A stretch of DNA of 64,000 bases from contig CP006667.1 of the NCBI GenBank assembly GCA_000471925.1, forward strand, positions 2,480,001-2,544,000, in the 5' to 3' direction. The notes under the pieces were generated by a model. The model was not told where the DNA came from, made no database searches, and was given only the letters and a program-made list of their open reading frames with translations. Position 1 is the stretch's first letter; each line of letters begins with the position of its first letter. The stretch comes from Ralstonia pickettii DTP0602 (GTDB lineage: Bacteria > Pseudomonadota > Gammaproteobacteria > Burkholderiales > Burkholderiaceae). Positions 26,317-34,178 of the stretch are shown one piece after another. The translations under genes and the position numbers were made by a program.

Positions 26317-26629
26317 GCTGGCCGGTCCCGCGTGCTGCCGCGCGGCGCTTGTTGCTGCGCGCCTGGCGCTGCCTGAGCTTGTCCCGCTCGGCGTCGACCA
26401 GCGGCGCCGCTGCGTCCGGCACATCGACCGTCACGCGCAGGCCCAGCCCTTCCAGTACCTGAAACAGCTTGCCCCACTGGATGCCCTCCGCGCCGTTCTC
26501 GACGCGGACCATGAAGTTTTCGCTGACGCCGATGGCGCCGGCGGCATCGTCCTGCCGCAGGCCCTGGGCCTTGCGGGCGGCGCGCACGAAGGCGCCGATA
26601 TCGCTGGGGTCGTTGAGTGACAGTTGCAC
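26309..26629 (-). CDS. hipB: HipB-type antitoxin, XRE-family regulator
   Basis: This 106-residue protein has an XRE helix-turn-helix at about residues 8-62 (FVRAARKAQGLRQDDAAGAIGVSENFMVRVENG). A basic, Arg-rich C-terminal tail may be disordered, as in other HipB proteins. The GTG at 26629 was chosen because GGGAG lies 8 bases upstream. The longer TTG start at 26668 would be inside the predicted promoter and has no ribosome-binding site. HipB neutralises HipA and represses the operon. Three operator-like repeats lie immediately upstream. Confidence 0.85.
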   Translation of the reverse strand: MQLSLNDPSDIGAFVRAARKAQGLRQDDAAGAIGVSENFMVRVENGAEGIQWGKLFQVLEGLGLRVTVDVPDAAAPLVDAERDKLRQRQARSNKRRAAARGTGQHG

Positions 26630-26632
26630 AAA

Positions 26633-26757
26633 AAATCTCCCTGATCGCAAAGACTTTAGTGCGTCCAATCCAGAAAATCAAGAAATCTCCTCGATCGCAA
26701 AGATTTTACCTTGCAACCGCAGCCCCAACGCTAAAATCTCCTCGTTTGCAAGGATTT
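26633..26757 (-). promoter_or_regulatory. Three evenly spaced HipB operator-like inverted repeats
   Basis: Three 24-base sites of the form AAATCT-N12-AGATTT begin at 26633, 26683 and 26734, that is 50 and 51 bases apart. The middle site (26683-26706) is perfect. Site 1 ends AGACTT and site 3 ends GGATTT. The spacer also matches (CC-N6-GCAA in sites 1 and 2). Site 1 abuts the hipB start and covers its ribosome-binding site and the predicted -10. This is strong sequence evidence for cooperative autoregulation. The region is more AT-rich than its surroundings. The remaining 26758-26973 shows nothing I can identify. Confidence 0.7.
26653..26681 (-). promoter_or_regulatory. Predicted sigma-70 promoter of hipBA
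   Basis: On the minus strand TTGATT (26676-26681) and TAAAGT (26653-26658) are separated by exactly 17 bases. The -10 lies inside operator site 1, and the -35 lies between sites 1 and 2, so bound HipB would block polymerase. Confidence 0.55.
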
Positions 26758-26973
26758 TTGAGAAGGCCAGCTCTTCGGCAGAGCCGACGGGCACAACAAT
26801 TCGGCCCGGCGCCGGTGTACCGCTTCACCTGCAAAAAGCCAGACTTATCGATTTAAGAATTCCGCCAGCGCGCTTACGCCTTTACCGTCTGTGTGACACC
26901 AGCGTCCCAGCCTATATCCGACAACAGGGGACCACGGCCGCACCGCGCGGCCGCATAACGAGGAGACAAGTTC

Positions 26974-27972
26974 ATGGCATCCACCCTGCGCCCCGCCTGG
27001 GGCCGTCGCGCATGGCTGGCCGGCTTGCTGGCCACGGCCGCAGTCGCCGCCGTACCGTTTGGCGCGAAGGCCGAGACGTGGCCGTCACGCCCGATCCAGC
27101 TGCTGATCCCGTACCCCCCGGGCGGCAGTGCCGACCTGCTGGCGCGCCCGGTCGCGGCAAAGCTGCAGGAGCGGCTCGGCCAGCCGGTGGTGCTCGATTA
27201 CCGTCCCGGTGCCGGCGGCACCATTGCCAGCCAGGCACTGGCACGAGCCAAGCCAGACGGCTACACGCTGATCATGGTGCTGGCCGCGCATGCCATCAAT
27301 GCCAGCCTGTACCCCAAGCTGCCCTATGACACGCGCAAGGATTTCGCCCCGGTATCGCTGGTAGCCAACCTGCCGATGATCCTGGCGGGCAGCCCGTCGC
27401 TGCAGGCCACCAATGTGGCGGAGCTGATCGCGCAGGCCAAGGCCGCGCCCGGCAAGCTGACCTTCGCCTCGGCCGGCAACGGCAATACCGGCCACCTGGC
27501 GGGCGAGCTGTTCGATTCCGTGGCGGGCATCAAGATGACCCATGTCCCTTACAAGGGCAGCGCGCAGGTGGTGACGGCGATGCTGTCGGGCGAGGTCCAG
27601 CTGACTTTCGACAGCATCTCGACCACGCTGCCGCATGTGAAGAGCGGCAAGCTGCGCGCGCTGGCGGTCACCGGCAGCCAGCGCGCCGCGGTCGCGCCCG
27701 ACGTGCCGACGCTGGCCGAAGCCGGCGTGCCGGGCATCAACATCACCGGCTGGTATGCCGTGCTGGCGCCGGCCGGCACGCCACAGCCCGTGATCGACCG
27801 CCTCAGCACCGAGATCGCCACGGTGCTGCGCCAGCCCGACCTGAAGGCCACGCTGGCGACCAACGGCTACGAGCCGGTGGGCTCCACGCCGGCAGCACTG
27901 CGCAGCCATATCGATGCCGAGATCAGCCGCTGGAGCAAGGTGGTCAAGGAGTCCGGCGCGCAGATCCAGTAA
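26974..27972 (+). CDS. Bug/TctC-family extracytoplasmic solute-binding protein
   Basis: This 332-residue protein has a signal peptide (residues 1-32; twin Arg in GRRAWLAG suggests possible Tat export). Family hallmarks are WPSRPIQLLIPYPPGGSADLLAR at the mature start, RPGAGGTIAS, PYDTRKDFAPVSLVA and FASAGNGNTGHLAGELF. Bug proteins bind carboxylates or amides and are greatly expanded in Burkholderiales, usually without a linked transporter, as here. The acyl-CoA synthetase gene follows 64 bases downstream and may act on the bound acid. The ligand is unknown. GAGGAG lies before the ATG. Confidence 0.88.
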   Translation: MASTLRPAWGRRAWLAGLLATAAVAAVPFGAKAETWPSRPIQLLIPYPPGGSADLLARPVAAKLQERLGQPVVLDYRPGAGGTIASQALARAKPDGYTLIMVLAAHAINASLYPKLPYDTRKDFAPVSLVANLPMILAGSPSLQATNVAELIAQAKAAPGKLTFASAGNGNTGHLAGELFDSVAGIKMTHVPYKGSAQVVTAMLSGEVQLTFDSISTTLPHVKSGKLRALAVTGSQRAAVAPDVPTLAEAGVPGINITGWYAVLAPAGTPQPVIDRLSTEIATVLRQPDLKATLATNGYEPVGSTPAALRSHIDAEISRWSKVVKESGAQIQ

Positions 27973-28036
27973 GTCCCCCGATTCGTCATTGCTCATCGGG
28001 CGCCGCCTGGCTGGCGCCCGCATTCTCTTGCTGAAT

Positions 28037-29587
28037 ATGACCCAACCTACCCCGCTCCAACGCCCCTTCACCACCATGTCCGCGCTTGTGCGCGAGCACG
28101 CCACGCAACGCCCCGCGCAGCGCGCGCTGATGCACGGCGAGCGCGTCATGGACTACGCTGGCCTAGACGCCGCGATGGACCGCATCGCCGCAGCGTTGGC
28201 ACGCGACGGCGTGCGTCCCGGCGAGGCCATCGCGATCTGCGCGTCATCCTCGATCGAATATGCGGCGGTCTACCTGGGCGCGGTACGCGCTGGCGTGGTG
28301 GTGGCGCCGCTGGCCCCGTCGTCCACGGCGGAAAGCCTGGCCGGAATGGTCGCCGATTCAGGCGCGTGCATCCTGTTCACCGATGCCGCAGTGGCAGAAG
28401 CCCTGCAGCCCGTGCGCGACAAGCTGGCCGGCACGCCCGTGGTCACGCTCGACGGCAGCGATGCCGGGCAACCCTACGAGTCTTGGCTCGCCCCCGCCGG
28501 CACGCCAGTGACGGAGCCCGAGATCCGCCCGGAGATGCCGCTGAACATCATCTACTCGTCCGGCACTACCGGCCTGCCCAAGGGCATCGTGCAGTCGCAC
28601 GGCATGCGCTGGGCGCACGTGTCGCGCGGCGCGGCCACCGGCTATGGCACGCACGCCGTGACGCTGCTGTCCACGCCGCTCTATTCGAACACCACGCTGG
28701 CCAGCTTCTTCCCAACCATCGGCCTGGGCGGCACGGCGATCCTGATGGCCAAGTTCGATGCCGGCCAGTACCTGGCACTGGCGCAACAGCATCGCGTCAC
28801 GCATACCATGCTGGTGCCGGTGCAGTACCAGCGCCTGCTGGCGCATCCGGAGTTCGATCGCCACGACCTGTCGTCCTTCCAGCAGAAATTCTGTACCAGC
28901 GCGCCGTGCAGCCCGGCGCTGAAGGCCGATGTGCTGCGGCGCTGGCCGGGCGGGCTGACCGAGCTGTACGGCATGACCGAAGGCGGCGGCAGCTGCCTGC
29001 TGCATGCTCACCAGTTCCCGGACAAGCTGCACACTGTCGGCCGCCCCGCGCCTGGCGCCGACATCCGCATCATCGACGACGAGGGCAGCGAACTGCCGCC
29101 CGGCAGCGTCGGCGAAGTGGTCGGCCGCTCGGCAGCGATGATGAACGGCTACCACAACCAGCCCGAGAAGACCGCCGAGACCGAATGGCATGACGCGCAG
29201 GGCCAGCGCTTTATCCGCACCGGCGATATCGGCCGCTTCGACGACGACGGCTTCCTGGTGCTGCTCGATCGGAAGAAGGACATGATCATCACGGGCGGCT
29301 TCAACGTCTACCCGAGCGATCTCGAGGCCGTGGTGCGCGAGCATCCGGCGGTCGCGGAGGTATCGGTGGTGGGCGTGCCGTCGGAGCGCTGGGGCGAGAC
29401 GCCGGTGGCCTTCGTCGCGTTGCGTGCGGGCGGCGGCGCCACCGCGCAAGACGTGCTGGCATGGGCCAACGAGCGCCTGGGCAAGACCCAGCGGCTGTCC
29501 GAACTGCACGAGGTCGACAGCCTGCCGCGCAGTGCGATCGGCAAGGTGCTCAAGCGCGAACTGCGTGACCGGCTGGTGCAGGCCTGA
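28037..29587 (+). CDS. Acyl-CoA synthetase (AMP-forming)
   Basis: This 516-residue adenylate-forming enzyme starts at the ATG at 28037 (MTQPTPLQRPF). The AMP/ATP-binding loop is IIYSSGTTGLPKGI near residue 175. YGMTEGGG lies near 315, the hinge segment TGDIGRFDDDGFLVLLDRKKDMIITGG near 395-420, and the C-terminal catalytic Lys in PRSAIGKVLKREL. It activates a carboxylic acid to its CoA thioester. Pairing with a Bug-family binding protein suggests an imported organic acid, but chain length cannot be deduced. A longer in-frame extension upstream overlaps the previous gene and was rejected. Confidence 0.88.
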   Translation: MTQPTPLQRPFTTMSALVREHATQRPAQRALMHGERVMDYAGLDAAMDRIAAALARDGVRPGEAIAICASSSIEYAAVYLGAVRAGVVVAPLAPSSTAESLAGMVADSGACILFTDAAVAEALQPVRDKLAGTPVVTLDGSDAGQPYESWLAPAGTPVTEPEIRPEMPLNIIYSSGTTGLPKGIVQSHGMRWAHVSRGAATGYGTHAVTLLSTPLYSNTTLASFFPTIGLGGTAILMAKFDAGQYLALAQQHRVTHTMLVPVQYQRLLAHPEFDRHDLSSFQQKFCTSAPCSPALKADVLRRWPGGLTELYGMTEGGGSCLLHAHQFPDKLHTVGRPAPGADIRIIDDEGSELPPGSVGEVVGRSAAMMNGYHNQPEKTAETEWHDAQGQRFIRTGDIGRFDDDGFLVLLDRKKDMIITGGFNVYPSDLEAVVREHPAVAEVSVVGVPSERWGETPVAFVALRAGGGATAQDVLAWANERLGKTQRLSELHEVDSLPRSAIGKVLKRELRDRLVQA

Positions 29588-29653
29588 GCGCGCAGGAGTG
29601 ACCGGACGAGACGCGCTTGGCAAAGCACAATCGAAGAAAGTTCGCGAGGGTGC

Positions 29654-29682
29654 TTGCGAAATTGCAAAGGCGTCTCTATAAT
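29654..29682 (+). promoter_or_regulatory. Sigma-70 promoter of tRNA-Val
   Basis: TTGCGA (29654-29659) and a perfect TATAAT (29677-29682) are separated by 17 bases. Transcription would start near 29689, about 7 bases before the mature tRNA. Confidence 0.75.
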
Positions 29683-29695
29683 TCGCGCCTTCGCT

Positions 29696-29772
29696 AGGCT
29701 CGTAGCTCAGCTGGTTAGAGCACCACCTTGACATGGTGGGGGTCGTTGGTTCGAGTCCAATCGAGCCTACCA
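29696..29772 (+). tRNA. tRNA-Val (anticodon GAC)
   Basis: A complete 77-base cloverleaf is visible. The acceptor stem pairs AGGCTCG (29696-29702) with CGAGCCT (29762-29768). The D-arm is GCTCAGCTGGTTAGAGC. The anticodon stem CCACC/GGTGG encloses the loop TTGACAT with anticodon GAC at 29730-29732. The T-arm contains GGTTCGAGTCC. The CCA end is encoded (29770-29772). It reads the valine codons GUC and GUU. Confidence 0.97.
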
Positions 29773-29785
29773 ACGCATAAAGGAA

Positions 29786-29823
29786 ACGGACGGTACGCAT
29801 CGCGCACCGTCCGTTTTTCTTTT
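29786..29823 (+). terminator. Rho-independent terminator after tRNA-Val
   Basis: ACGGACGGT (29786-29794) pairs with ACCGTCCGT (29806-29814) across an 11-base loop and is followed by TTTTCTTTT. On the other strand the stem is followed by TTTCCTTT, so it may also terminate the convergent CoA-transferase operon. Confidence 0.85.
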
Positions 29824-29835
29824 GGCGCTCGCCTG

Positions 29836-30993
29836 TCAGGCGCCGATGCCGAACTCTGCCAGCACCGCTTCCGTGTGCTGCCCCAGCGCGGGCGCCTCGC
29901 CTGTCGGCGCCACAGCGCCAGCCATGCCCGGCAGGTTGGCCCACGGCACCGCGCCGATCCCCGCCAGCGGCAGCCGGCCGAATACCCCCGCCTTTGCGCA
30001 TTGCGCGCTCTCCAGCAGGTCACGCGCATGGCCCACGCGCCCGAACAGCACGTCATGCTCGGTCAGCAGCGCCTCCCAATGCGCCAGCGGCTGCGCGGCC
30101 AGGGCCTGTGCGACGCGCTTGTTCAACTCCGCCGCGCGCGGCAAGCGGCCTGCACTGGTGCGCAGCTCCGCATCGTCGAGCCAGTCGCCGAAGCCCAGCA
30201 GCTTCGCCAGGCGCGCGAACATCGCATCATTGAGCATGCTCACATAGAGCCGGCCATCGGCCGCCTCGAACAGCCCGGTAGGCGCATTGGCAGCGGCCAG
30301 TTCCGCGTCGGGGAACATCGCATCGTCCACCATCAGGTAAGACTGCAGCGCCGCGCTGGTTTCCAGCAGCGACAGCCGCACATGCCGGCCCTTGCCGCTG
30401 CGTGCGGCCTTGAACAGCGCCGCCGCCGCATGCTGGGCCGCATAGAGACCGGTGCTCAGGTCGACCAGGTAGAAAGCGATGCGGCGCGGCTGGCCCGCGG
30501 CGTCGCGGTTCAGGTGCATCAGGCCACTGAAGGCCTGCATGGTGGTGTCGACCGCCGGCATCGATGCCATCGGACCGGCGTGGCCGTAGCCGGAGATCGA
30601 GACATAGACCAGCGCCGGGTTGCGCGCGGCCAGCGCTTCATAGCCCACGCCCATGCGCTCGGCCACGCCGGGCCGGAAGTTCTGGATCACCACGTCGGCC
30701 CGCTCCGCCAGCCTGGCGATGGCGGCGCGGCCGCTTTCGGTGCGCGCATCCAGCAGCACGCTTTCCTTGCCCGCATTGCAGGCCACCGCAATCGCGGTCT
30801 GCCCGGCGCGGATGCGCCCCATCTGCCGCGACCAGTCACCGCCCGGCGGCTCCACCTTGATCACGCGCGCGCCCTGCTGGCGCAGGATCAGCCCGCAATA
30901 CGGGCCGGCTATGCCCTGGCTCAGGTCGAGCACGGTCAGGCCGTCCAGCATGGCGTCGTCGTTGTTGCCGGGTATCGCTTGTGCGTGCTGCAT
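29836..30993 (-). CDS. CaiB/BaiF-family (class III) CoA transferase
   Basis: This 385-residue family III CoA transferase has the N-terminal LDLSQGIAGPYCGLILRQQG segment, RVIKVEPPGGDWSRQMG, the NFRPG motif near residue 105 and YVSISGYG near 130. These enzymes move CoA between carboxylic acids through an enzyme-bound aspartyl-CoA intermediate. The N-terminal MQHAQAIPGNNDD is an extension before the usual MLDGLTVLDLS, so translation might begin at the internal ATG about 14 codons later. It is the last gene of a three-gene operon with a Bug protein and a quinone oxidoreductase. Confidence 0.88.
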   Translation of the reverse strand: MQHAQAIPGNNDDAMLDGLTVLDLSQGIAGPYCGLILRQQGARVIKVEPPGGDWSRQMGRIRAGQTAIAVACNAGKESVLLDARTESGRAAIARLAERADVVIQNFRPGVAERMGVGYEALAARNPALVYVSISGYGHAGPMASMPAVDTTMQAFSGLMHLNRDAAGQPRRIAFYLVDLSTGLYAAQHAAAALFKAARSGKGRHVRLSLLETSAALQSYLMVDDAMFPDAELAAANAPTGLFEAADGRLYVSMLNDAMFARLAKLLGFGDWLDDAELRTSAGRLPRAAELNKRVAQALAAQPLAHWEALLTEHDVLFGRVGHARDLLESAQCAKAGVFGRLPLAGIGAVPWANLPGMAGAVAPTGEAPALGQHTEAVLAEFGIGA

Positions 30994-31008
30994 GTCGTCC
31001 TCCGCGTT

Positions 31009-32037
31009 TCAGATATCCAGCATGACCTTGCCGATGGCACGGCGCGACATCGTGGTGTCCACCGCCTCGAGCCAATCGCGCAGCGGGAAGTGCTGCAGCA
31101 CCGGTGGTGCCAGTTCGCCGCTGGCCACCGTCTGCATGATCTGCGCGACCACCTGCTGCACCTGCGGCGCAAAGCGCTTGCGCTCGTCGGTCAGGCCCCA
31201 GCCGATGTAGTAGCCGTAGTTGAAGCCGATCAGCCACAGGTTCTTGACCAGCAGCAGGTTGGTCGGCACCTCCGGGATGCGCCCGCTGGCAAACCCGATC
31301 GACAGCAAACGCGCGCCCGGTGCCGTGCAGCGCAGCGAGGCATCGAACAGGTCGCCGCCCACCGGATCGAACACCACGTCCGCCCCGCCCGCCGGGCACA
31401 GCGCCTTGACCGATGCCACCAGCGTGGCCGCGTCGGACGGCAGCGCATGTGCCGCACCGTTGCGCAGCGCCGCCTCGCGCTTGGCCTCGGTGCTCGCGGT
31501 GGCGATCACGCGCGCGCCCATCAGGCGGCCCACCTGCACCGCCGCCGTGCCCAGCGCACCGCTGGCGCCGTGTACCAGCATGGTCTCGCCCGGCTGCAGC
31601 GCTGCGCGCCACGCCAGCGCGGCCCACACCGTGCCGTAGGTGACGGGCAGCGCAGCGGCGTGCGCCAGCTCCAGCCCATCAGGCACGGGATAGACCGTGT
31701 CGGCCGTGGTCACCACTTCCTCGGCAAAGCCGCCCCAGTCCAGCGCCGCGGCCACGCGCATGCCCGGACGCAGGCGCGTGACGTCGGGCGCCACTTCGAT
31801 GATCTCGCCCGCCGCCTCGGTGCCGGGGGTGAACGGCAGCGGCGGCTTGCGCTGGTACTTGCCGGAGACGAACAGGCTCAGCGCAAAGCCCACGCCTGCA
31901 TGCCGCACGCGGATGCGCACCTGCCCGGGAGCGAGCGGGCGGCGCGGGATGCGCTGCAGATCCAGTTCGCTCCAGTGGCACCAGCGGGAGCAGACCAGCC
32001 CCAGGTAATCGTCCTCTTGCATCGGTAATCCTGTCAT
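31009..32037 (-). CDS. Zinc-independent NADPH:quinone oxidoreductase-like MDR protein
   Basis: This 342-residue medium-chain dehydrogenase/reductase carries PGTEAAGEI, the nucleotide-binding loop VHGASGALGTAAVQVG near residue 150 and FDPVGGDLFDAS. The zinc ligands of alcohol dehydrogenases are absent, which places it with quinone or enoyl reductases. Start at the ATG at 32037 overlaps the upstream stop by four bases (ATGA). A second ATG five codons later (MQEDDYLG) is possible. Operon context with a CoA transferase suggests it may reduce an unsaturated acyl-CoA. Confidence 0.85.
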   Translation of the reverse strand: MTGLPMQEDDYLGLVCSRWCHWSELDLQRIPRRPLAPGQVRIRVRHAGVGFALSLFVSGKYQRKPPLPFTPGTEAAGEIIEVAPDVTRLRPGMRVAAALDWGGFAEEVVTTADTVYPVPDGLELAHAAALPVTYGTVWAALAWRAALQPGETMLVHGASGALGTAAVQVGRLMGARVIATASTEAKREAALRNGAAHALPSDAATLVASVKALCPAGGADVVFDPVGGDLFDASLRCTAPGARLLSIGFASGRIPEVPTNLLLVKNLWLIGFNYGYYIGWGLTDERKRFAPQVQQVVAQIMQTVASGELAPPVLQHFPLRDWLEAVDTTMSRRAIGKVMLDI

Positions 32038-33044
32038 TCCAGCGTGATGCCGACATCGCGGATGATGCGGCTCCATTTGTCGCGGTCGCTCTTCATTACC
32101 GCCGCGAAGCCCTCCGGCGTGCCGCCTACGGGCACCAGGTTGAGGTCCTGCATTTTCTTCGCGACTTCCGGCAGGCGCACGATGCGCGCGACCTCGCGCG
32201 ACAGCGCCTCCACCCGCGCCCTCGGTACGCCGGCCGGGAACAGCAGCCCCATCCACGCATCCGGTTCGAAGCCCTGGTAGCCCGCCTCGCGGAAGGTCGG
32301 CACCTTGGGCAGCAGCGCCGAGCGCTCGGTGCCGGCGATCGCCACCGGCACCAGCTTGCCGCCCTGCAGCAGCGGCATCGCCGTACCGACCGCAATGAAG
32401 CCGATCTTCACGTGCCCGGCCGCCAGGTCGGTGGCCAGCGGCGCGCCGCCCTTGTAGGCGACGTGCTCCATCTGCAGGCCCGCCTCGCGCTTGAGCAGCT
32501 CGCCCAGGATATGGCCGGTGGTGCCGGCACCGTAGGAGCCATACGGATACTTGCCGGGGTTGGCCTTGAGCAGCGCCACCAGCTCCGGCAGCGTGCGCGC
32601 CGGGAAGTCCGGCGATACCGCCAGGATGGTCGACGAGATCGCCACCTCGCTGACCGGCGTGAAGTCGGCGATCGGATCGTAGCCGATGCGCGGGTACAGC
32701 GACGGGTTCTGCACGTGCGCGGTGAAGGTCAGCAGCGCGGTATAGCCGTCGCGCGCGGCGCGGGCCACGTACTTGGTGCCGGTAGTGGTCCCTGCGCCCG
32801 GCTTGTTGTCGACGATGACCGGCTGGCCCCAGCTCTTGGTCAGCTCCTGCCCGATCAGCCGCGCCACCGCATCGTTCACATTGCCGGCCACCGAGGGCAC
32901 GACGATGGTCAGCGGGCGCGATGGATAGGGTTCGCTGTCATTGCCGGTGGACGTATCGGTGGCGGCGAAGCTGATGGTCGCGGTGGCGGCCAGCACTACG
33001 CTGAGCATGGCGGCGCGCAGCCGCTGCAGGCAAGGGGTCAACAT
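32034..33044 (-). CDS. Bug/TctC-family extracytoplasmic solute-binding protein
   Basis: This 336-residue protein has a signal peptide (residues 1-28, ending ISFA). It has the family features YPSRPLTIVVPSVAGNVND, NKPGAGTTTGTKYV, YDPIADFTPVSEVA and YGAGTTGHILGELL. It is the first gene of the operon divergent from a LysR regulator, so its expression is probably controlled by that regulator and its ligand may be the inducer. The ligand is unknown. It is clearly a different paralogue from the one at 26974. Confidence 0.88.
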   Translation of the reverse strand: MLTPCLQRLRAAMLSVVLAATATISFAATDTSTGNDSEPYPSRPLTIVVPSVAGNVNDAVARLIGQELTKSWGQPVIVDNKPGAGTTTGTKYVARAARDGYTALLTFTAHVQNPSLYPRIGYDPIADFTPVSEVAISSTILAVSPDFPARTLPELVALLKANPGKYPYGSYGAGTTGHILGELLKREAGLQMEHVAYKGGAPLATDLAAGHVKIGFIAVGTAMPLLQGGKLVPVAIAGTERSALLPKVPTFREAGYQGFEPDAWMGLLFPAGVPRARVEALSREVARIVRLPEVAKKMQDLNLVPVGGTPEGFAAVMKSDRDKWSRIIRDVGITLE

Positions 33045-33078
33045 TGGTTCGTCTCCGATTTGGCTCCCTTCTTTGATG

Positions 33079-33097
33079 ACTGCCTGTGGTCGGCAGT
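33079..33097. promoter_or_regulatory. Candidate LysR-regulator binding site
   Basis: ACTGCC-N7-GGCAGT is a perfect interrupted palindrome in the divergent region between the Bug-protein operon (start 33044) and the lysR gene (start 33266). LysR-type regulators usually bind such dyads near the promoter of the divergent target. Confidence 0.5.
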
Positions 33098-33228
33098 ACG
33101 CGAGGGATGCCAGCGCAGTCTAGGCCACCCACACGCCGCCGGCGATTCCCGCGCGGCGCGAGCCAAGTCCTCGCGGGCATGGCGCAGCGCCGCATCGGCG
33201 CCTGGCCTGAACGCCATGGCGCTGGCGC

Positions 33229-33234
33229 TACAAT
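33229..33234 (+). promoter_or_regulatory. -10 box (TACAAT) of the LysR-type gene
   Basis: The GCTACAATGG context matches the -10 style seen before the ABC-F gene at 51895. It places the transcription start near 33241 and supports the ATG at 33266 over an earlier in-frame ATG at 33233. Confidence 0.45.
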
Positions 33235-33265
33235 GGCCCGCTCCACTTCCGCGCCCGGTACGCCC

Positions 33266-34165
33266 ATGCGATTCGAGGATCTTGCAGCCTTCCTGGTAGT
33301 CAGCGAGCACGGCAACCTGCACCGCGCCGCCGATACCCTCGGCATGACGCAGTCCGGCCTGTCCAAGACGCTGGCGCGGCTGGAGGGCGAGGCCGGCATG
33401 CCGCTGTTCGAGCGCACCCCGCGCGGGCTGGTGCTGACCAGCGTGGGCAAGACCCTGCTCGCGCATGCCCGCAAGATCTCGCTGGCGGCCACCGACCTGC
33501 GCAACGAGCTGGCCGAACAACGCCTGGCGCGCGCTGGCACGGTGCGGCTGGGGGCGATTCCCTACCTGGTGCCTTCGCTGCTGTCGCCGCTGCTGGCGCA
33601 GTTCTTCGTCAGCCGCCCGCTGGCGGTGTTCTCGATCGAGACTCACCTGAGTGCGCGTCTGATGGCGGTGCTGCAGAACGGCGATGCGGACCTGATCCTG
33701 GCCGCCCGCCCGGCGAGCGTGCCGGAGGACATCGACTGGCTGCCGCTGGGGCCACTGACCATGCAGATCGTCTGCCGCAGCGGCCATCCGCGCCAGGACC
33801 GCTTTCGCACGCTGGCCGACCTGACGGAGGAGCGCTGGGCGGTGCCGGCCAGTTCGCTCTACCTGCGGCAGTGGCTGGAAGAACGGTTCACTTCGGTCGG
33901 CCTGCCGCCGCCGCGCGTGGCGGTGGAAAGCACGGCCTCGCCGGTGGCCTTCGGCGAACTGCTGCGGCACTCGGACCTGCTCGGCATCATGCCGCCGCGC
34001 ATCCTGAAGCAGGCCGAAGGCCAGGGCCTGCGGGCCATCAGCGGCCCGGGGATGTCGTGGCAGCACGAGCTGGCGGTGCTGTGGCGCGCCGGTGGCTACC
34101 TGTCGCCGATCTGCCAGGATTTCCGCGATGCGGTGGTGAAGTGGTGCGAAGAGACGGAGATCTGA
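33266..34165 (+). CDS. LysR-family transcriptional regulator
   Basis: This 299-residue protein has the typical LysR size. The winged HTH covers residues 1-62 (FLVVSEHGNLHRAADTLGMTQSGLSKTLARLE), followed by a linker helix and a periplasmic-binding-like effector domain (residues 90-295). The ATG giving MRFEDLAAFL was chosen because earlier starts lie in the -10 region. It is divergent from the Bug-MDR-CoA transferase operon and probably activates it in response to the acid being used. Convergent with the lipid operon on its other side. Confidence 0.9.
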   Translation: MRFEDLAAFLVVSEHGNLHRAADTLGMTQSGLSKTLARLEGEAGMPLFERTPRGLVLTSVGKTLLAHARKISLAATDLRNELAEQRLARAGTVRLGAIPYLVPSLLSPLLAQFFVSRPLAVFSIETHLSARLMAVLQNGDADLILAARPASVPEDIDWLPLGPLTMQIVCRSGHPRQDRFRTLADLTEERWAVPASSLYLRQWLEERFTSVGLPPPRVAVESTASPVAFGELLRHSDLLGIMPPRILKQAEGQGLRAISGPGMSWQHELAVLWRAGGYLSPICQDFRDAVVKWCEETEI

Positions 34166-34178
34166 GCGCGGCAAGGGC

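Noticed and set aside
25099..26376. A 425-codon plus-strand frame through hipA
   Set aside because: Antisense shadow of a gene with intact kinase motifs; the predicted product is Arg/Gln-rich repeat-like sequence.
24994..26757. hipBA as part of a larger mobile island
   Set aside because: No integrase, transposase, direct repeats or tRNA junction borders it; only its short AT-rich control region differs from the surroundings.
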